The notes under the pieces: generated by a model
Seen by the model: the letters and a program-made list of their open reading frames with translations, nothing else
What the model was told of the DNA's origin: nothing
The model's database searches: none
NCBI RefSeq assembly: GCF_006385785.1
Contig: NZ_VFSH01000012.1
Coordinates: forward strand, 1-62,221
Direction: 5' to 3'
DNA: 62,221 bases
Origin: Streptococcus shenyangsis
GTDB taxonomy: Bacteria > Bacillota > Bacilli > Lactobacillales > Streptococcaceae
Shown: positions 10,323-18,448 of the stretch, in pieces
Layout of the letters: every line of letters starts with the position of its first letter
How positions within the stretch are numbered: position 1 is the first letter of the stretch
Position numbers and translations under genes: made by a program

Positions 10323-10955
10323 ATGAAAATTTTACTAGTAGATGACCATGAAATGGTCCGATTGGGCTTGAAAAGCTACTTTAATCTCCAAGACGATGTA
10401 GAAGTTGTGGGTGAGGCGTCCAACGGGTCTCAAGGTATTGACTTGGCCTTGGAACTGCGTCCGGATGTCATTGTCATGGATATTGTCATGCCTGAAATGA
10501 ATGGGATTGATGCGACCTTGGCTATCCTCAAAGAATGGCCTGAAGCCAAGATTTTGATTGTGAGCTCTTATTTGGACAATGAAAAAATCATGCCAGTATT
10601 GAATGCTGGGGCTAAAGGTTATATGCTTAAGACTTCTAGTGCTGACGAATTACTTCATGCCGTCCGTAAGGTGGCTGTTGGCGAGTTGGCTATTGAGCAA
10701 GAGGTCAGCAAGAAGGTCGAATACCACCGCAATCACATAGAACTACATGAGGACTTGACTGCGCGTGAGCGAGATGTTCTTCAACTCATCGCCAAGGGCT
10801 ACGAAAATCAGCGTATCGCAGACGAACTTTTTATCTCTCTCAAGACGGTCAAGACCCACGTGTCCAATATCCTAGCCAAGCTTGAGGTCAGTGATCGCAC
10901 CCAGGCTGCAGTCTATGCCTTTCAGCATCATTTGGTAGGGCATGAGGAGTTTTAG
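10323..10955 (+). CDS. liaR: LiaR-type response regulator
   Basis: A 210-residue NarL/LuxR-type regulator. The receiver domain carries DDHE at residues 7-10, the phospho-acceptor Asp53 (VIVMDIVMPEMNG) and Lys near residue 103 (MLKTSS). The C-terminal HTH is LTARERDVLQLIAKGYENQR followed by SLKTVKTHVSNIL. The start is the ATG at 10323, right after aaaggaggaaag; an upstream in-frame extension would run into the kinase gene. It completes a LiaFSR module that regulates envelope-stress genes. The AlkD-like gene starts at the base after its stop codon. Confidence 0.93.
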   Translation: MKILLVDDHEMVRLGLKSYFNLQDDVEVVGEASNGSQGIDLALELRPDVIVMDIVMPEMNGIDATLAILKEWPEAKILIVSSYLDNEKIMPVLNAGAKGYMLKTSSADELLHAVRKVAVGELAIEQEVSKKVEYHRNHIELHEDLTARERDVLQLIAKGYENQRIADELFISLKTVKTHVSNILAKLEVSDRTQAAVYAFQHHLVGHEEF

Positions 10956-11612
10956 ATGAGTCTAACAGATTTACTTGTTGAGCTAGAAGCAGCAAAAAAT
11001 TCAAAAAAGGCAGGGCCCATGGAATCCTATATGCGCCATCAATTTTTCTTCCTAGGTATTGCGGCTCCTGAAAGAAATGCACTCTATAAAAAATACTTTC
11101 CAAAAGCGAAAAAAACAAAGATTATCGACTGGAATTTTGTAGATACTTGCTGGGAAAAAGAGTTTAGAGAATACCAGTATGTGGCGGCCAATTATTTGAA
11201 AGCTATGCAGTCTTATCTAAAGGACAGCGATTTGCCTAAGCTAGAGCAGTTGGTTGTTACCAAATCTTGGTGGGATACGGTGGATATCCTAGATCGAGTA
11301 GTAGGGAGTTTGGTGTATGACCACCCTGAACTAGAAGAAATAATCTTAAAATGGAGCCTATCAGATAATATCTGGCTGAGACGGGTCGCTATTGACCACC
11401 AGTTGTTAAGAAAAGAGAAGACCAATGTTCAATTAATGGAAAAGATTCTGCTTCATAATTTGAACCAAACAGAATTCTTTCTCAATAAAGCCATTGGCTG
11501 GGCTCTAAGAGACTACTCCAAAACCAATCCAACTTGGGTAGCAGGCTTCATTGAGAAAAACAAGGAAAGAATGGCTGACCTTAGTATCAAAGAAGCGAGC
11601 AAGTACCTCTAG
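10956..11612 (+). CDS. AlkD-like DNA alkylation repair protein
   Basis: A 218-residue all-helical protein of the AlkD/HEAT-like DNA glycosylase family. AlkD removes alkylated purines such as 3- and 7-methylated bases. The conserved core SWWDTVDIL near residue 107 contains the aromatic pair and Asp used for catalysis in the family, and SDNIWLRRVAIDHQL and NKAIGWALRDYSK match later family blocks. Its ATG directly abuts the stop codon of liaR, so it probably belongs to the lia transcript. That would place a DNA-repair enzyme under envelope-stress control; the co-regulation is inference. No separate promoter is visible. Confidence 0.85.
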   Translation: MSLTDLLVELEAAKNSKKAGPMESYMRHQFFFLGIAAPERNALYKKYFPKAKKTKIIDWNFVDTCWEKEFREYQYVAANYLKAMQSYLKDSDLPKLEQLVVTKSWWDTVDILDRVVGSLVYDHPELEEIILKWSLSDNIWLRRVAIDHQLLRKEKTNVQLMEKILLHNLNQTEFFLNKAIGWALRDYSKTNPTWVAGFIEKNKERMADLSIKEASKYL

Positions 11613-11637
11613 AGTGATTGAAAAGCGCGTTCATTAC

Positions 11638-11667
11638 TTGAAAACAGTCGCCCATTTATGTTATAAT
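11638..11667 (+). promoter_or_regulatory. Promoter of tig
   Basis: TTGAAA (11638-11643), 18 bases, TATAAT (11662-11667). The ribosome site aaggag lies at 11689-11694 and the ATG at 11705. Confidence 0.75.
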
Positions 11668-11704
11668 AGACTGTATTTAAAAAATTTTAAGGAGAAATGA
11701 CAGA

Positions 11705-12988
11705 ATGTCTGTATCATTTGAAAACAAAGAAACAAACCGTGGTGTCTTGACTTTCACTATCTCTCAAGACCAAATCAAACCAGAATTGGATCGTGTCTTC
11801 AACTCAGTGAAGAAATCTCTTAATGTTCCAGGTTTCCGTAAAGGTCACCTTCCACGTCCTATCTTCGACAAAAAATTTGGTGAAGAGTCACTTTACCAAG
11901 ACGTTATGAACGCTCTTTTGCCAAATGCTTATGAAGCAGCTGTAAAAGAAGCTGGTCTTGAAGTGGTTGCTCAACCAAAAATTGACGTAACTTCAATGGA
12001 AAAAGGTCAAGACTGGGTTATCACTGCTGAAGTTGTTACAAAACCTGAAGTAAAATTGGGTGACTACAAAAACCTTGAAGTATCAGTTGATGTAGAAAAA
12101 GAAGTAACTGACGCTGACGTTGAAGAGCGTATCGAACGCGAACGCAATAACTTGGCTGAATTGGTTATCAAAGAAGCTGCGGCTGAAAACGGTGACACTG
12201 TTGTCATCGACTTCGTTGGTTCTATCGACGGTGTTGAATTTGATGGCGGAAAAGGTGAAAACTTCTCACTTGGACTTGGTTCAGGTCAATTCATCCCTGG
12301 TTTCGAAGACCAATTGGTAGGTCACTCAGCTGGCGAAACTGTTGATGTTATCGTAACATTCCCAGAAGACTACCAAGCAGAAGATCTTGCAGGTAAAGAA
12401 GCTAAATTCGTAACAACTATCCACGAAGTAAAAGCTAAAGAAGTTCCAGCTCTTGACGATGAGCTTGCAAAAGACATCGACGAAGAAGTTGAAACACTTG
12501 CTGAATTGAAAGAAAAATACCGCAACGAATTGGCTGCTGCTAAAGAAGAAGCTTACAAAGATGCAGTTGAAGGTGCAGCAATTGATAAAGCTGTAGAAAA
12601 CGCTGAAATCGTAGAACTTCCAGAAGAAATGATTCACGAAGAAGTTCACCGCTCAGTAAACGAATTCCTTGGAAACTTGCAACGTCAAGGTATCAACCCT
12701 GACATGTACTTCCAAATCACTGGAACTACTCAAGAAGACCTTCACAATCAATACCAAGCAGAAGCTGAGTCACGTACTAAGACTAACCTTGTTATCGAAG
12801 CAGTTGCCAAAGCTGAAGGATTTGACGCTTCAGAAGAAGAAATCCAAAAAGAAATCGAGCAATTGGCTGCAGATTACAACATGGAAGTTGCACAAGTACA
12901 AAGCTTGCTTTCAGCTGATATGTTGAAACACGATATCACAATCAAAAAAGCTGTTGAATTGATTACAAGCACAGCAACAGTTAAATAA
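11705..12988 (+). CDS. tig: Trigger factor, ribosome-associated chaperone and prolyl isomerase
   Basis: This 427-residue chaperone binds the ribosomal exit tunnel and shields nascent chains. Domains in order: the N-terminal ribosome-binding domain (about 1-115) with the signature [12 protein letters not shown], an FKBP-type peptidyl-prolyl isomerase domain (about 160-245) containing [14 protein letters not shown] and [16 protein letters not shown], and a long helical C-terminal domain. Codon use is strongly biased, as expected for a highly expressed gene. It is monocistronic with its own promoter; a BOX element and a bidirectional terminator follow. Confidence 0.97.
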   Translation: MSVSFENKETNRGVLTFTISQDQIKPELDRVFNSVKKSLNVPGFRKGHLPRPIFDKKFGEESLYQDVMNALLPNAYEAAVKEAGLEVVAQPKIDVTSMEKGQDWVITAEVVTKPEVKLGDYKNLEVSVDVEKEVTDADVEERIERERNNLAELVIKEAAAENGDTVVIDFVGSIDGVEFDGGKGENFSLGLGSGQFIPGFEDQLVGHSAGETVDVIVTFPEDYQAEDLAGKEAKFVTTIHEVKAKEVPALDDELAKDIDEEVETLAELKEKYRNELAAAKEEAYKDAVEGAAIDKAVENAEIVELPEEMIHEEVHRSVNEFLGNLQRQGINPDMYFQITGTTQEDLHNQYQAEAESRTKTNLVIEAVAKAEGFDASEEEIQKEIEQLAADYNMEVAQVQSLLSADMLKHDITIKKAVELITSTATVK

Positions 12989-12992
12989 TCTT

Positions 12993-13142
12993 ATACTCTT
13001 CGAAAATCTCTTCAAACTACGTCAGCGTCGCCTTACCGTATATATGTTACTGACTTCGTCAGTTCTATCTACAACCTCAAAGCAGTGCTTTGAGCAACCT
13101 GTGGCTATCTTCCTAGTTTGCTCTTTGATTTTCATTGAGTAT
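12993..13142 (+). repeat. BOX element, boxA-boxB-boxC form
   Basis: It begins atactcttcgaaaatctctt and ends ttcattgagtat, with terminal inverted complementarity. The inner part carries cgtcagcgtcgccttaccgt (boxA) and the boxB stem ctgacttcgtcag. BOX is the small mobile-derived repeat of pneumococci and relatives. It lies directly after tig. Confidence 0.92.
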
Positions 13143-13151
13143 TAATAAACA

Positions 13152-13179
13152 AAAAGCCCACCTGATTAGGTGGGTTTTC
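13152..13179. terminator. Bidirectional terminator between tig and recD2
   Basis: cccacct pairs with aggtggg around gatt. It is flanked by A on the left and T on the right, so it can serve both convergent genes. Confidence 0.85.
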
Positions 13180-13186
13180 TTATACA

Positions 13187-15553
13187 CTATTTTCCAAAAA
13201 TCTCTTTGAGGTCTGCGTCTGTAATCCCAATCATGGCGGGGATGCTGTCCCAGTTTTCTTCGGTCAGGATGTAGGATTCTTCAGAGGCGCTTGATGTGGC
13301 TGTTTCAGAGACAGCTGGTTGCTTTTCTTCAACATTATCTAGTAGGTCACTGAAACGTTCAATCAGATAGGTTTTTCGGGCAGTTCCGATGTGTTGGGTT
13401 GCATAATCAAAGGCCTGTAATTCGCCTAGTAAGATAAGCTTGCTTTTGGCGCGTGTAATGGCTGTGTAGATGAGATTGCGCTCCAGCATACGCCTACTAG
13501 CACTAGTGATAGGCAGGATGACAACAGGGAACTCACTTCCTTGTGATTTATGGATACTCATGGCATAGGCCAAGCGAATCTTGTACCATTCGTTACGTGG
13601 GTAAGAGACCTCATTGCCATCAAAATCAATGACAATCTCGTCTTGCTTCGACTCGGTGTATTTACCAGGAATCAGGTCTGTTATGGTTCCCAAATCCCCA
13701 TTAAAAACATTGATTTCAGCATCGTTGACCAAATGAATGACCTTGTCTCCTTTACGATAGTGGCACTGGGGAGCTTCAAAACTGAGTTGATCTTTTTGTG
13801 GTGGGTTGAGCAGGTCTTGCATGAGCTGGTTGATGGCATCAATCCCTGCTGTTCCTCGGTACATGGGAGCCAGAACTTGGATATCACGGGCAGGGATACC
13901 ACTTCTGAGGGCAGCCCCTAAGATTTTTTCAATGGTAGCAGGAATATGTCCGCTAGCAATTTCAAAGTAGGAACGGTCAGCTTTTTTCTGGGTAAAATCA
14001 GCTGGCAAGATGCCCTGTCGAATTTGACTAGCTAGGGTGACGATGGTTGATTCTTCGCTTTGCCGGTAAATTTTTTCCAAGCGAGTCTGAGGAATTAAGG
14101 GAATATGGAGTAGATCCGCTAGAACCTGTCCGGGACTGACAGACGGGAGCTGGTCGCTGTCACCCACGATAAGGATCTTGCTGTTAGAAGAGATGTTGGA
14201 GAAGAGTTGATTGGCCAGCCAAGTATCTACCATGGAAAATTCATCTACGATGATAAAGTCAGCATCCAGATAATCTTCCAGATGACTGGTATCATCGTCA
14301 CCTGTCATTCCTAAATGACGGTGTATGGTCGCGCTAGGCAAGCCTGTTAATTCATTCATGCGTCGAGCAGCTCGTCCAGTTGGAGCAGCAAGAAGAATCG
14401 GCAAGTTGCTTTTCTTCCTGAGGTCAAGTCCCTCTAACAGGGCGTAAACAGCGATGATCCCATTGATAACAGTTGTCTTACCAGTACCAGGTCCACCTGT
14501 CAGGATAAAGACCTTGTTCTGGATAGCATCACAGATAGCCTGTTTTTGAATATTATCATACTCAATTCCCAGCTCTTCCTCGACAGTAGCGATATGTTTT
14601 TGAATGGTTTCTAAATCATGACTCTTCTGTTTTCCTTTTTCAAGGATACGAACCAAGTGACTGCGGATGCCTTCCTCGGCGAAAAAGAGGCTGTTGTCAA
14701 AAATTTTGGTATCAATCTGCTGAACCTTGTCTTCTTCAATCAGGTAGGAGAGTTCTTGGGCCACTTGGCTGGGGTCCAGTTCCACGGGGCGAGAAGATTC
14801 AAGGAGAGTAAGGGTTTGTTCCAGCAAATCCCGTGCTTCAACATAGGTGTCCCCTGTTTCCATACAGGTCTGAAAAAGACTATGTACTAGACCGGCGCGG
14901 AAGCGTTCTGGAGCCTGACTTTCGATACCTAGTTCCTCTGCTAGTTGGTCAGCAATGGTAAAGCCTAAACCCTTGATATCCTCAACCAACTGGTAGGGAT
15001 AGTTTTCAACCACATCAAGGGTTTCTTCCTTGTAAAAGTCTTGAATCTGGAAGGCTAGTTTGTTGGGAATGCCGTAGTTGGCAAGTTTGGCCAAAACCAT
15101 CTCTGTTCCGTAGTTGAGACGAAGGGTGGAAACGAAAGCCTCACGATTTTTGGCAGAGAGTCCTGAGATGCCTTCTAGCTTTTCTGGGTGTTGCAAAATT
15201 TCGTCAATGGTATTGTCGCCATATGTATCCACAATTTTCTGAGCTGTCTTGAGACCAATCCCCTTGAAATGGCTACTTGAAAAGTACTTGACCAAGCCCT
15301 TGCTAGTTGGTTTTGCGCGTTCATATCGGCTGATTTGCAGTTGCTCCCCATACTTGGAGTGCTGGACAATTTGCCCCCAAAAAGTATAGTCTTCTCCCTC
15401 GATCACGTCAGCCATGGTGCCCGTGACAATGATTTCAAAATCATTAAAATCCTCTGCGTCCGTATCTTCGATTTCTAGGAGGAGGATGCGATAAAAATTG
15501 CTGGGATTTTCAAAAATAATCCGTTCAATGGTTCCTGAAAAATAAACTTCCAT
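13187..15553 (-). CDS. recD2: RecD2-type 5'-3' DNA helicase
   Basis: A 788-residue superfamily 1B helicase, the RecD-like type found without RecBC. The N-terminal region has helix-hairpin-helix repeats (FKGIGLKTAQKI, IKGLGFTIADQLAEELG). Walker A is LTGGPGTGKTTVINGI, Walker B IIVDEFSMVD, and the C-terminal motif is MSIHKSQGSEFPVV. It acts in DNA repair and recombination; its exact role in streptococci is less defined. I start it at the ATG at 15553 (MEVYFSGTIERI), preceded by aaagga. A longer in-frame extension reads backwards into a BOX element and is not part of the protein. Confidence 0.92.
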   Translation of the reverse strand: MEVYFSGTIERIIFENPSNFYRILLLEIEDTDAEDFNDFEIIVTGTMADVIEGEDYTFWGQIVQHSKYGEQLQISRYERAKPTSKGLVKYFSSSHFKGIGLKTAQKIVDTYGDNTIDEILQHPEKLEGISGLSAKNREAFVSTLRLNYGTEMVLAKLANYGIPNKLAFQIQDFYKEETLDVVENYPYQLVEDIKGLGFTIADQLAEELGIESQAPERFRAGLVHSLFQTCMETGDTYVEARDLLEQTLTLLESSRPVELDPSQVAQELSYLIEEDKVQQIDTKIFDNSLFFAEEGIRSHLVRILEKGKQKSHDLETIQKHIATVEEELGIEYDNIQKQAICDAIQNKVFILTGGPGTGKTTVINGIIAVYALLEGLDLRKKSNLPILLAAPTGRAARRMNELTGLPSATIHRHLGMTGDDDTSHLEDYLDADFIIVDEFSMVDTWLANQLFSNISSNSKILIVGDSDQLPSVSPGQVLADLLHIPLIPQTRLEKIYRQSEESTIVTLASQIRQGILPADFTQKKADRSYFEIASGHIPATIEKILGAALRSGIPARDIQVLAPMYRGTAGIDAINQLMQDLLNPPQKDQLSFEAPQCHYRKGDKVIHLVNDAEINVFNGDLGTITDLIPGKYTESKQDEIVIDFDGNEVSYPRNEWYKIRLAYAMSIHKSQGSEFPVVILPITSASRRMLERNLIYTAITRAKSKLILLGELQAFDYATQHIGTARKTYLIERFSDLLDNVEEKQPAVSETATSSASEESYILTEENWDSIPAMIGITDADLKEIFGK

Positions 15554-15584
15554 AAGATTCCTTTGCATAAATAGGTGAGAGTTA

Positions 15585-15698
15585 ATACTCTTCGAAAATC
15601 TCTTCAAACCACGTCAGCTTCCATTTGCAACCTCAAAACAGTATTTTGAGCAGCCTGCGGCTAGCTTCCTAGTTTGCTCTTTGATTTTCATTGAGTAT
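15585..15698 (+). repeat. BOX element, boxA-boxC form without boxB
   Basis: Same termini as the other copies (atactcttcgaaaatctctt to ttcattgagtat), but only about 114 bases because the boxB module is absent. It lies about 30 bases upstream of the recD2 start, in the recD2 leader. Confidence 0.92.
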
Positions 15699-15756
15699 AA
15701 CTTTGTTTCTATCTTAATCAAACTGGATAGTGAATAATCATATTCTCACGATAGAA

Positions 15757-15790
15757 GAAGAGGCTGAGATTCTTGATTCTCGGCCTCTTA
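15757..15790 (-). terminator. Probable terminator of the rnhC-lepB operon
   Basis: On the minus strand aagaggccgaga pairs with tctcagcctctt across a 7-8-base loop, then cttct follows. It sits just after the lepB stop at 15797. The T run is imperfect. Confidence 0.65.
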
Positions 15791-15796
15791 GGTCTC

Positions 15797-16411
15797 TTAA
15801 AATGTTCCGATACGGGTGATTGGCCAGAAGCGGAATTTAGCTTCCCCTGTGATATCTTTTGCTTTAAAAGTACCTACATGGCGGCTGTCGCTAGAAACCA
15901 AGCGGTCATCTCCGAGGAGAAGGTATTCTCCTTCTGGGACAGTAAAGCTAAAGTTAGTATTGTAGTTGACATCGACTGTGAAGGCTTGGGCTTTTTGAGC
16001 GATACTTCTAAAGAAAGTGCCTTTATTTCCTTCAAATCCCTTGCCTGAGTAAGTGCTTTGGAGTTTGTCATCCTTGAAACGTTTGATGTAGTCTGCTAGG
16101 TAAGGTTCGTCCGTCTCTTTATCATTGATGTAAAGTTTATCATTTTCGTAACGGATGGTATCGCCAGGCATTCCAATCACGCGCTTGACGATGTCCTTAT
16201 TGCCATCTTCCTCATGGGCCACCACGATATCAAAACGGTCAATAGGGAGGTGTTTGACAACAAAGAGAATTTCACCGTCCGCTAGGGTCGGATCCATGGA
16301 ATGTCCTTCTACGCGGACATTGCTCCAAAAAAAGATACGGCTTAAGGCTAGTAATGACAGAATTAGGAGGAATAATCCCCACTCTTTTAGGAAATGTTTA
16401 AATGAATTCAT
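15797..16411 (-). CDS. lepB: Signal peptidase I
   Basis: A 204-residue membrane serine protease that cleaves signal peptides from exported proteins. One N-terminal membrane helix (about residues 10-30) anchors the catalytic domain outside the membrane. The catalytic Ser38 lies in VEGHSMDPTL and the general base Lys76 in DIVKRVIGMPGD. The C-terminal box GDDRLVSSDSRHVG is also present. It follows rnhC with 3 bases between stop and start, so the two are co-transcribed. It probably processes many of the exported proteins in this window. Confidence 0.96.
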   Translation of the reverse strand: MNSFKHFLKEWGLFLLILSLLALSRIFFWSNVRVEGHSMDPTLADGEILFVVKHLPIDRFDIVVAHEEDGNKDIVKRVIGMPGDTIRYENDKLYINDKETDEPYLADYIKRFKDDKLQSTYSGKGFEGNKGTFFRSIAQKAQAFTVDVNYNTNFSFTVPEGEYLLLGDDRLVSSDSRHVGTFKAKDITGEAKFRFWPITRIGTF

Positions 16412-16414
16412 AAT

Positions 16415-17296
16415 TTACCTTTCTAAGCGTTTTTTCGCTTTTTCAGTATTTTTAAAGTGTAGCTTGGCGCAGAAATTGAGTCCCTTCATGCCATAGGCTT
16501 GCAAAATCTGGCTAGCTACCTTATCAGAAGCAGTTCCAGCTCCACTTGGAAGTTGATAGCCCAGTTCTCGTCCCAGATTTTCAAGATTTTCCAGAAAGAG
16601 GTCACGCGCAATGATAGAAGAAACTGCGACAGCCAAGTATTTGCCCTCAGCCTTTTCTTCTAAGCTGATAGGATTGCTGAAACGATTGGCCTCTTGTGCC
16701 AAGTACTTGTCATAATTTTTAGCACTGGTAAAGGCATCAATCACAATTTTCTCAGGCTGAAGTCCTTTTTGAAGGAGGAGATAGATAGCCTGGTTATGGA
16801 GGGCTACCTTAACAGAAACAGCATTGTAGCGTTCTCCGATGACCTCGTTGTACTTGCTTGGTGAGAGAAGCAGGGCCTGGTGCTGGATTTTTTCCTTGAG
16901 AATAGGGGCAATCTGACGAATCTTTTGGTCGGTCAGAGTTTTAGAATCTCCCACACCGAGTTTTCGCAAGAAGTCATGCTGGTCAGGTGTGACAAAGGAA
17001 GCCACAACTGCAAGCCCACCAAAGTAGGAACCATTTCCCACCTCATCTGTCCCAATTAAAGGAAGATTTTGTCCCCTGGTTTCCTCTACAGCTTGATAGC
17101 CAAAGAAACTGGCGTATTTCTCAGCCCCTTCACCCTGAAGCAAGACCTTTCCAGAAGTATAGATAGAAACTGTTGCTTGAGGTAGTCGCAAAAAGTAGCG
17201 GATATAGGGATTCTTGCTGGGAGCCAGACTGGTTTGATAGTGTTCAAGAAAAGCCTGAATCTCCTTTTCACTTGGTGTGAGTGTTATACTTGCCAT
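16415..17296 (-). CDS. rnhC: Ribonuclease HIII
   Basis: A 293-residue RNase H that cuts the RNA strand of RNA-DNA hybrids. An N-terminal TBP-like substrate-binding domain (about residues 1-80) precedes the catalytic domain, which opens with [14 protein letters not shown] carrying the first acidic residues of the active site; further conserved acidic positions include VIDAF. The N-terminal extension separates HIII from HII. It is first in a two-gene operon with lepB. The divergent zapA promoter begins about 40 bases away. Confidence 0.94.
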   Translation of the reverse strand: MASITLTPSEKEIQAFLEHYQTSLAPSKNPYIRYFLRLPQATVSIYTSGKVLLQGEGAEKYASFFGYQAVEETRGQNLPLIGTDEVGNGSYFGGLAVVASFVTPDQHDFLRKLGVGDSKTLTDQKIRQIAPILKEKIQHQALLLSPSKYNEVIGERYNAVSVKVALHNQAIYLLLQKGLQPEKIVIDAFTSAKNYDKYLAQEANRFSNPISLEEKAEGKYLAVAVSSIIARDLFLENLENLGRELGYQLPSGAGTASDKVASQILQAYGMKGLNFCAKLHFKNTEKAKKRLER

Positions 17297-17336
17297 AGTT
17301 TCTATTGTACCATAAAAGCAGGCAAATTTGTAAAAA

Positions 17337-17365
17337 CTGACAAAGTTAGCGAATTTTGGTATAAT
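17337..17365 (+). promoter_or_regulatory. Promoter of zapA-cvpA
   Basis: CTGACA (17337-17342), 17 bases, TATAAT (17360-17365). The expected transcript start falls close to the ribosome site at 17371-17376, so the leader is very short. Confidence 0.75.
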
Positions 17366-17382
17366 ATCGTGAGGTGAATTTT

Positions 17383-17685
17383 ATGGCAAATCTAAATCGA
17401 TTCAAATTTACATTCGGAAAAAAATCATTAACCTTGACAAGCGAGCATGATAATCTCTTTATGGAGGAAATCGCCAAGGTTGCGACAGAAAAATACCAAG
17501 CAATTAAAGAACAAATGCCTAGCGCAGATGATGAAACAATCGCTCTTTTGTTGGCAGTCAACTGTTTATCAACTCAGCTCAGCCGTGAGATTGAATTTGA
17601 CGATAAGGAACAAGAGCTAGAAGAACTCCGTCACAAGCTTGTGACTTGCAAGCAAGAACAGAGCAAGATTGAGGATTCCTTATGA
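17383..17685 (+). CDS. zapA: ZapA-like cell division protein
   Basis: A small 100-residue protein: an N-terminal beta part (NRFKFTFGKKSLTLTSEHDN) and a C-terminal coiled coil (KEQELEELRHKLVTCKQEQS). This fits ZapA, which bundles FtsZ filaments. Context supports the call, because zapA-cvpA close to mutS2 is also the Bacillus order (yshA, yshB, mutSB). The start is the ATG at 17383 with gaggtg upstream; a GTG nine bases earlier is part of the ribosome site. It overlaps cvpA by 4 bases. Confidence 0.83.
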   Translation: MANLNRFKFTFGKKSLTLTSEHDNLFMEEIAKVATEKYQAIKEQMPSADDETIALLLAVNCLSTQLSREIEFDDKEQELEELRHKLVTCKQEQSKIEDSL

Positions 17686-18230
17686 TTTCACTCCTTCTTC
17701 TATTGGTCTTGGCTTGGGGATTTTATATCGGCTATCGGAGAGGCCTGCTCTTACAGATTTATTACCTGATTTCAGCTATGGCATCGGCTTTTATGGCTGG
17801 CCAGTTTTATAAGGGACTTGGAGAGCAGTTCCATTTATTACTTCCTTATGCAAATCCGCAGGAAGGTCAGGGAACTTTCTTTTTCCCATCGGATCAACTC
17901 TTTCAGCTGGATAAGGTCTTTTACGCAGGGATCGGTTACTTGCTTGTATTTGGGATTGTCTATAGTATCGGTCGTTTGCTTGGTCTCCTATTACACTTAC
18001 TTCCTAGTAAAAAACTGGGTGGTAAGTTGTTCCAAGTTTCAGCAGGTGTCTTGTCCATGTTGGTGACCTTATTTGTCTTGCAAATGGCCTTGACCATCTT
18101 GGCGACTATCCCCATGGCAGTTATACAAAATCCTCTTGAAAAGAGTATCGTCGCAAAACATATCATCCAGAGCATACCAGTAACAACTAGTTGGCTTAAA
18201 CAAATCTGGGTGACAAATTTAATCGGATAA
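17682..18230 (+). CDS. cvpA: CvpA family membrane protein
   Basis: A 182-residue integral membrane protein with about four hydrophobic segments (starting at residues 2, 24, 84 and 115). It matches the CvpA/colicin V production family, which also has a YshB branch next to mutS2 in Firmicutes. The N-terminal WGFYIGYRRGLLLQIYYLIS is a typical family start. Its molecular role is not established. It starts at ATGA overlapping the zapA stop. A BOX element separates it from mutS2. Confidence 0.85.
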   Translation: MISLLLLLVLAWGFYIGYRRGLLLQIYYLISAMASAFMAGQFYKGLGEQFHLLLPYANPQEGQGTFFFPSDQLFQLDKVFYAGIGYLLVFGIVYSIGRLLGLLLHLLPSKKLGGKLFQVSAGVLSMLVTLFVLQMALTILATIPMAVIQNPLEKSIVAKHIIQSIPVTTSWLKQIWVTNLIG

Positions 18231-18299
18231 AAAGGGCAGGAGTTTTCCTAGCCCTTTGTTTACAGATTTGACTCGAATCTATCAGAATGTAAAAATCTA

Positions 18300-18413
18300 A
18301 TACTCTTCGAAAATCTCTTCAAACCACGTCAGCTTCCATCTGCAACCTCAAAACACTGTTTTGAGCAACCTGCGGCTAGCTTCCTAGTTTGCTCTTTGAT
18401 TTTTATTGAGTAT
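18300..18413 (+). repeat. BOX element, boxA-boxC form
   Basis: Same termini and length as the copy at 15585. It fills most of the gap between cvpA and mutS2 and ends about 36 bases before the mutS2 start, so it is likely in the mutS2 leader or promoter region. Confidence 0.92.
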
Positions 18414-18448
18414 CATACACCTAGACATTCAAAGACAAGGAAATAACG

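Noticed and set aside
12326..12649. Minus-strand Phe/Cys-rich frame in tig
   Set aside because: Shadow of a strongly biased coding gene; composition implausible and no start signal.
15554..15607. N-terminal extension of RecD2
   Set aside because: The extra codons read backwards into a BOX element and lie before a good ribosome site for the ATG at 15553.
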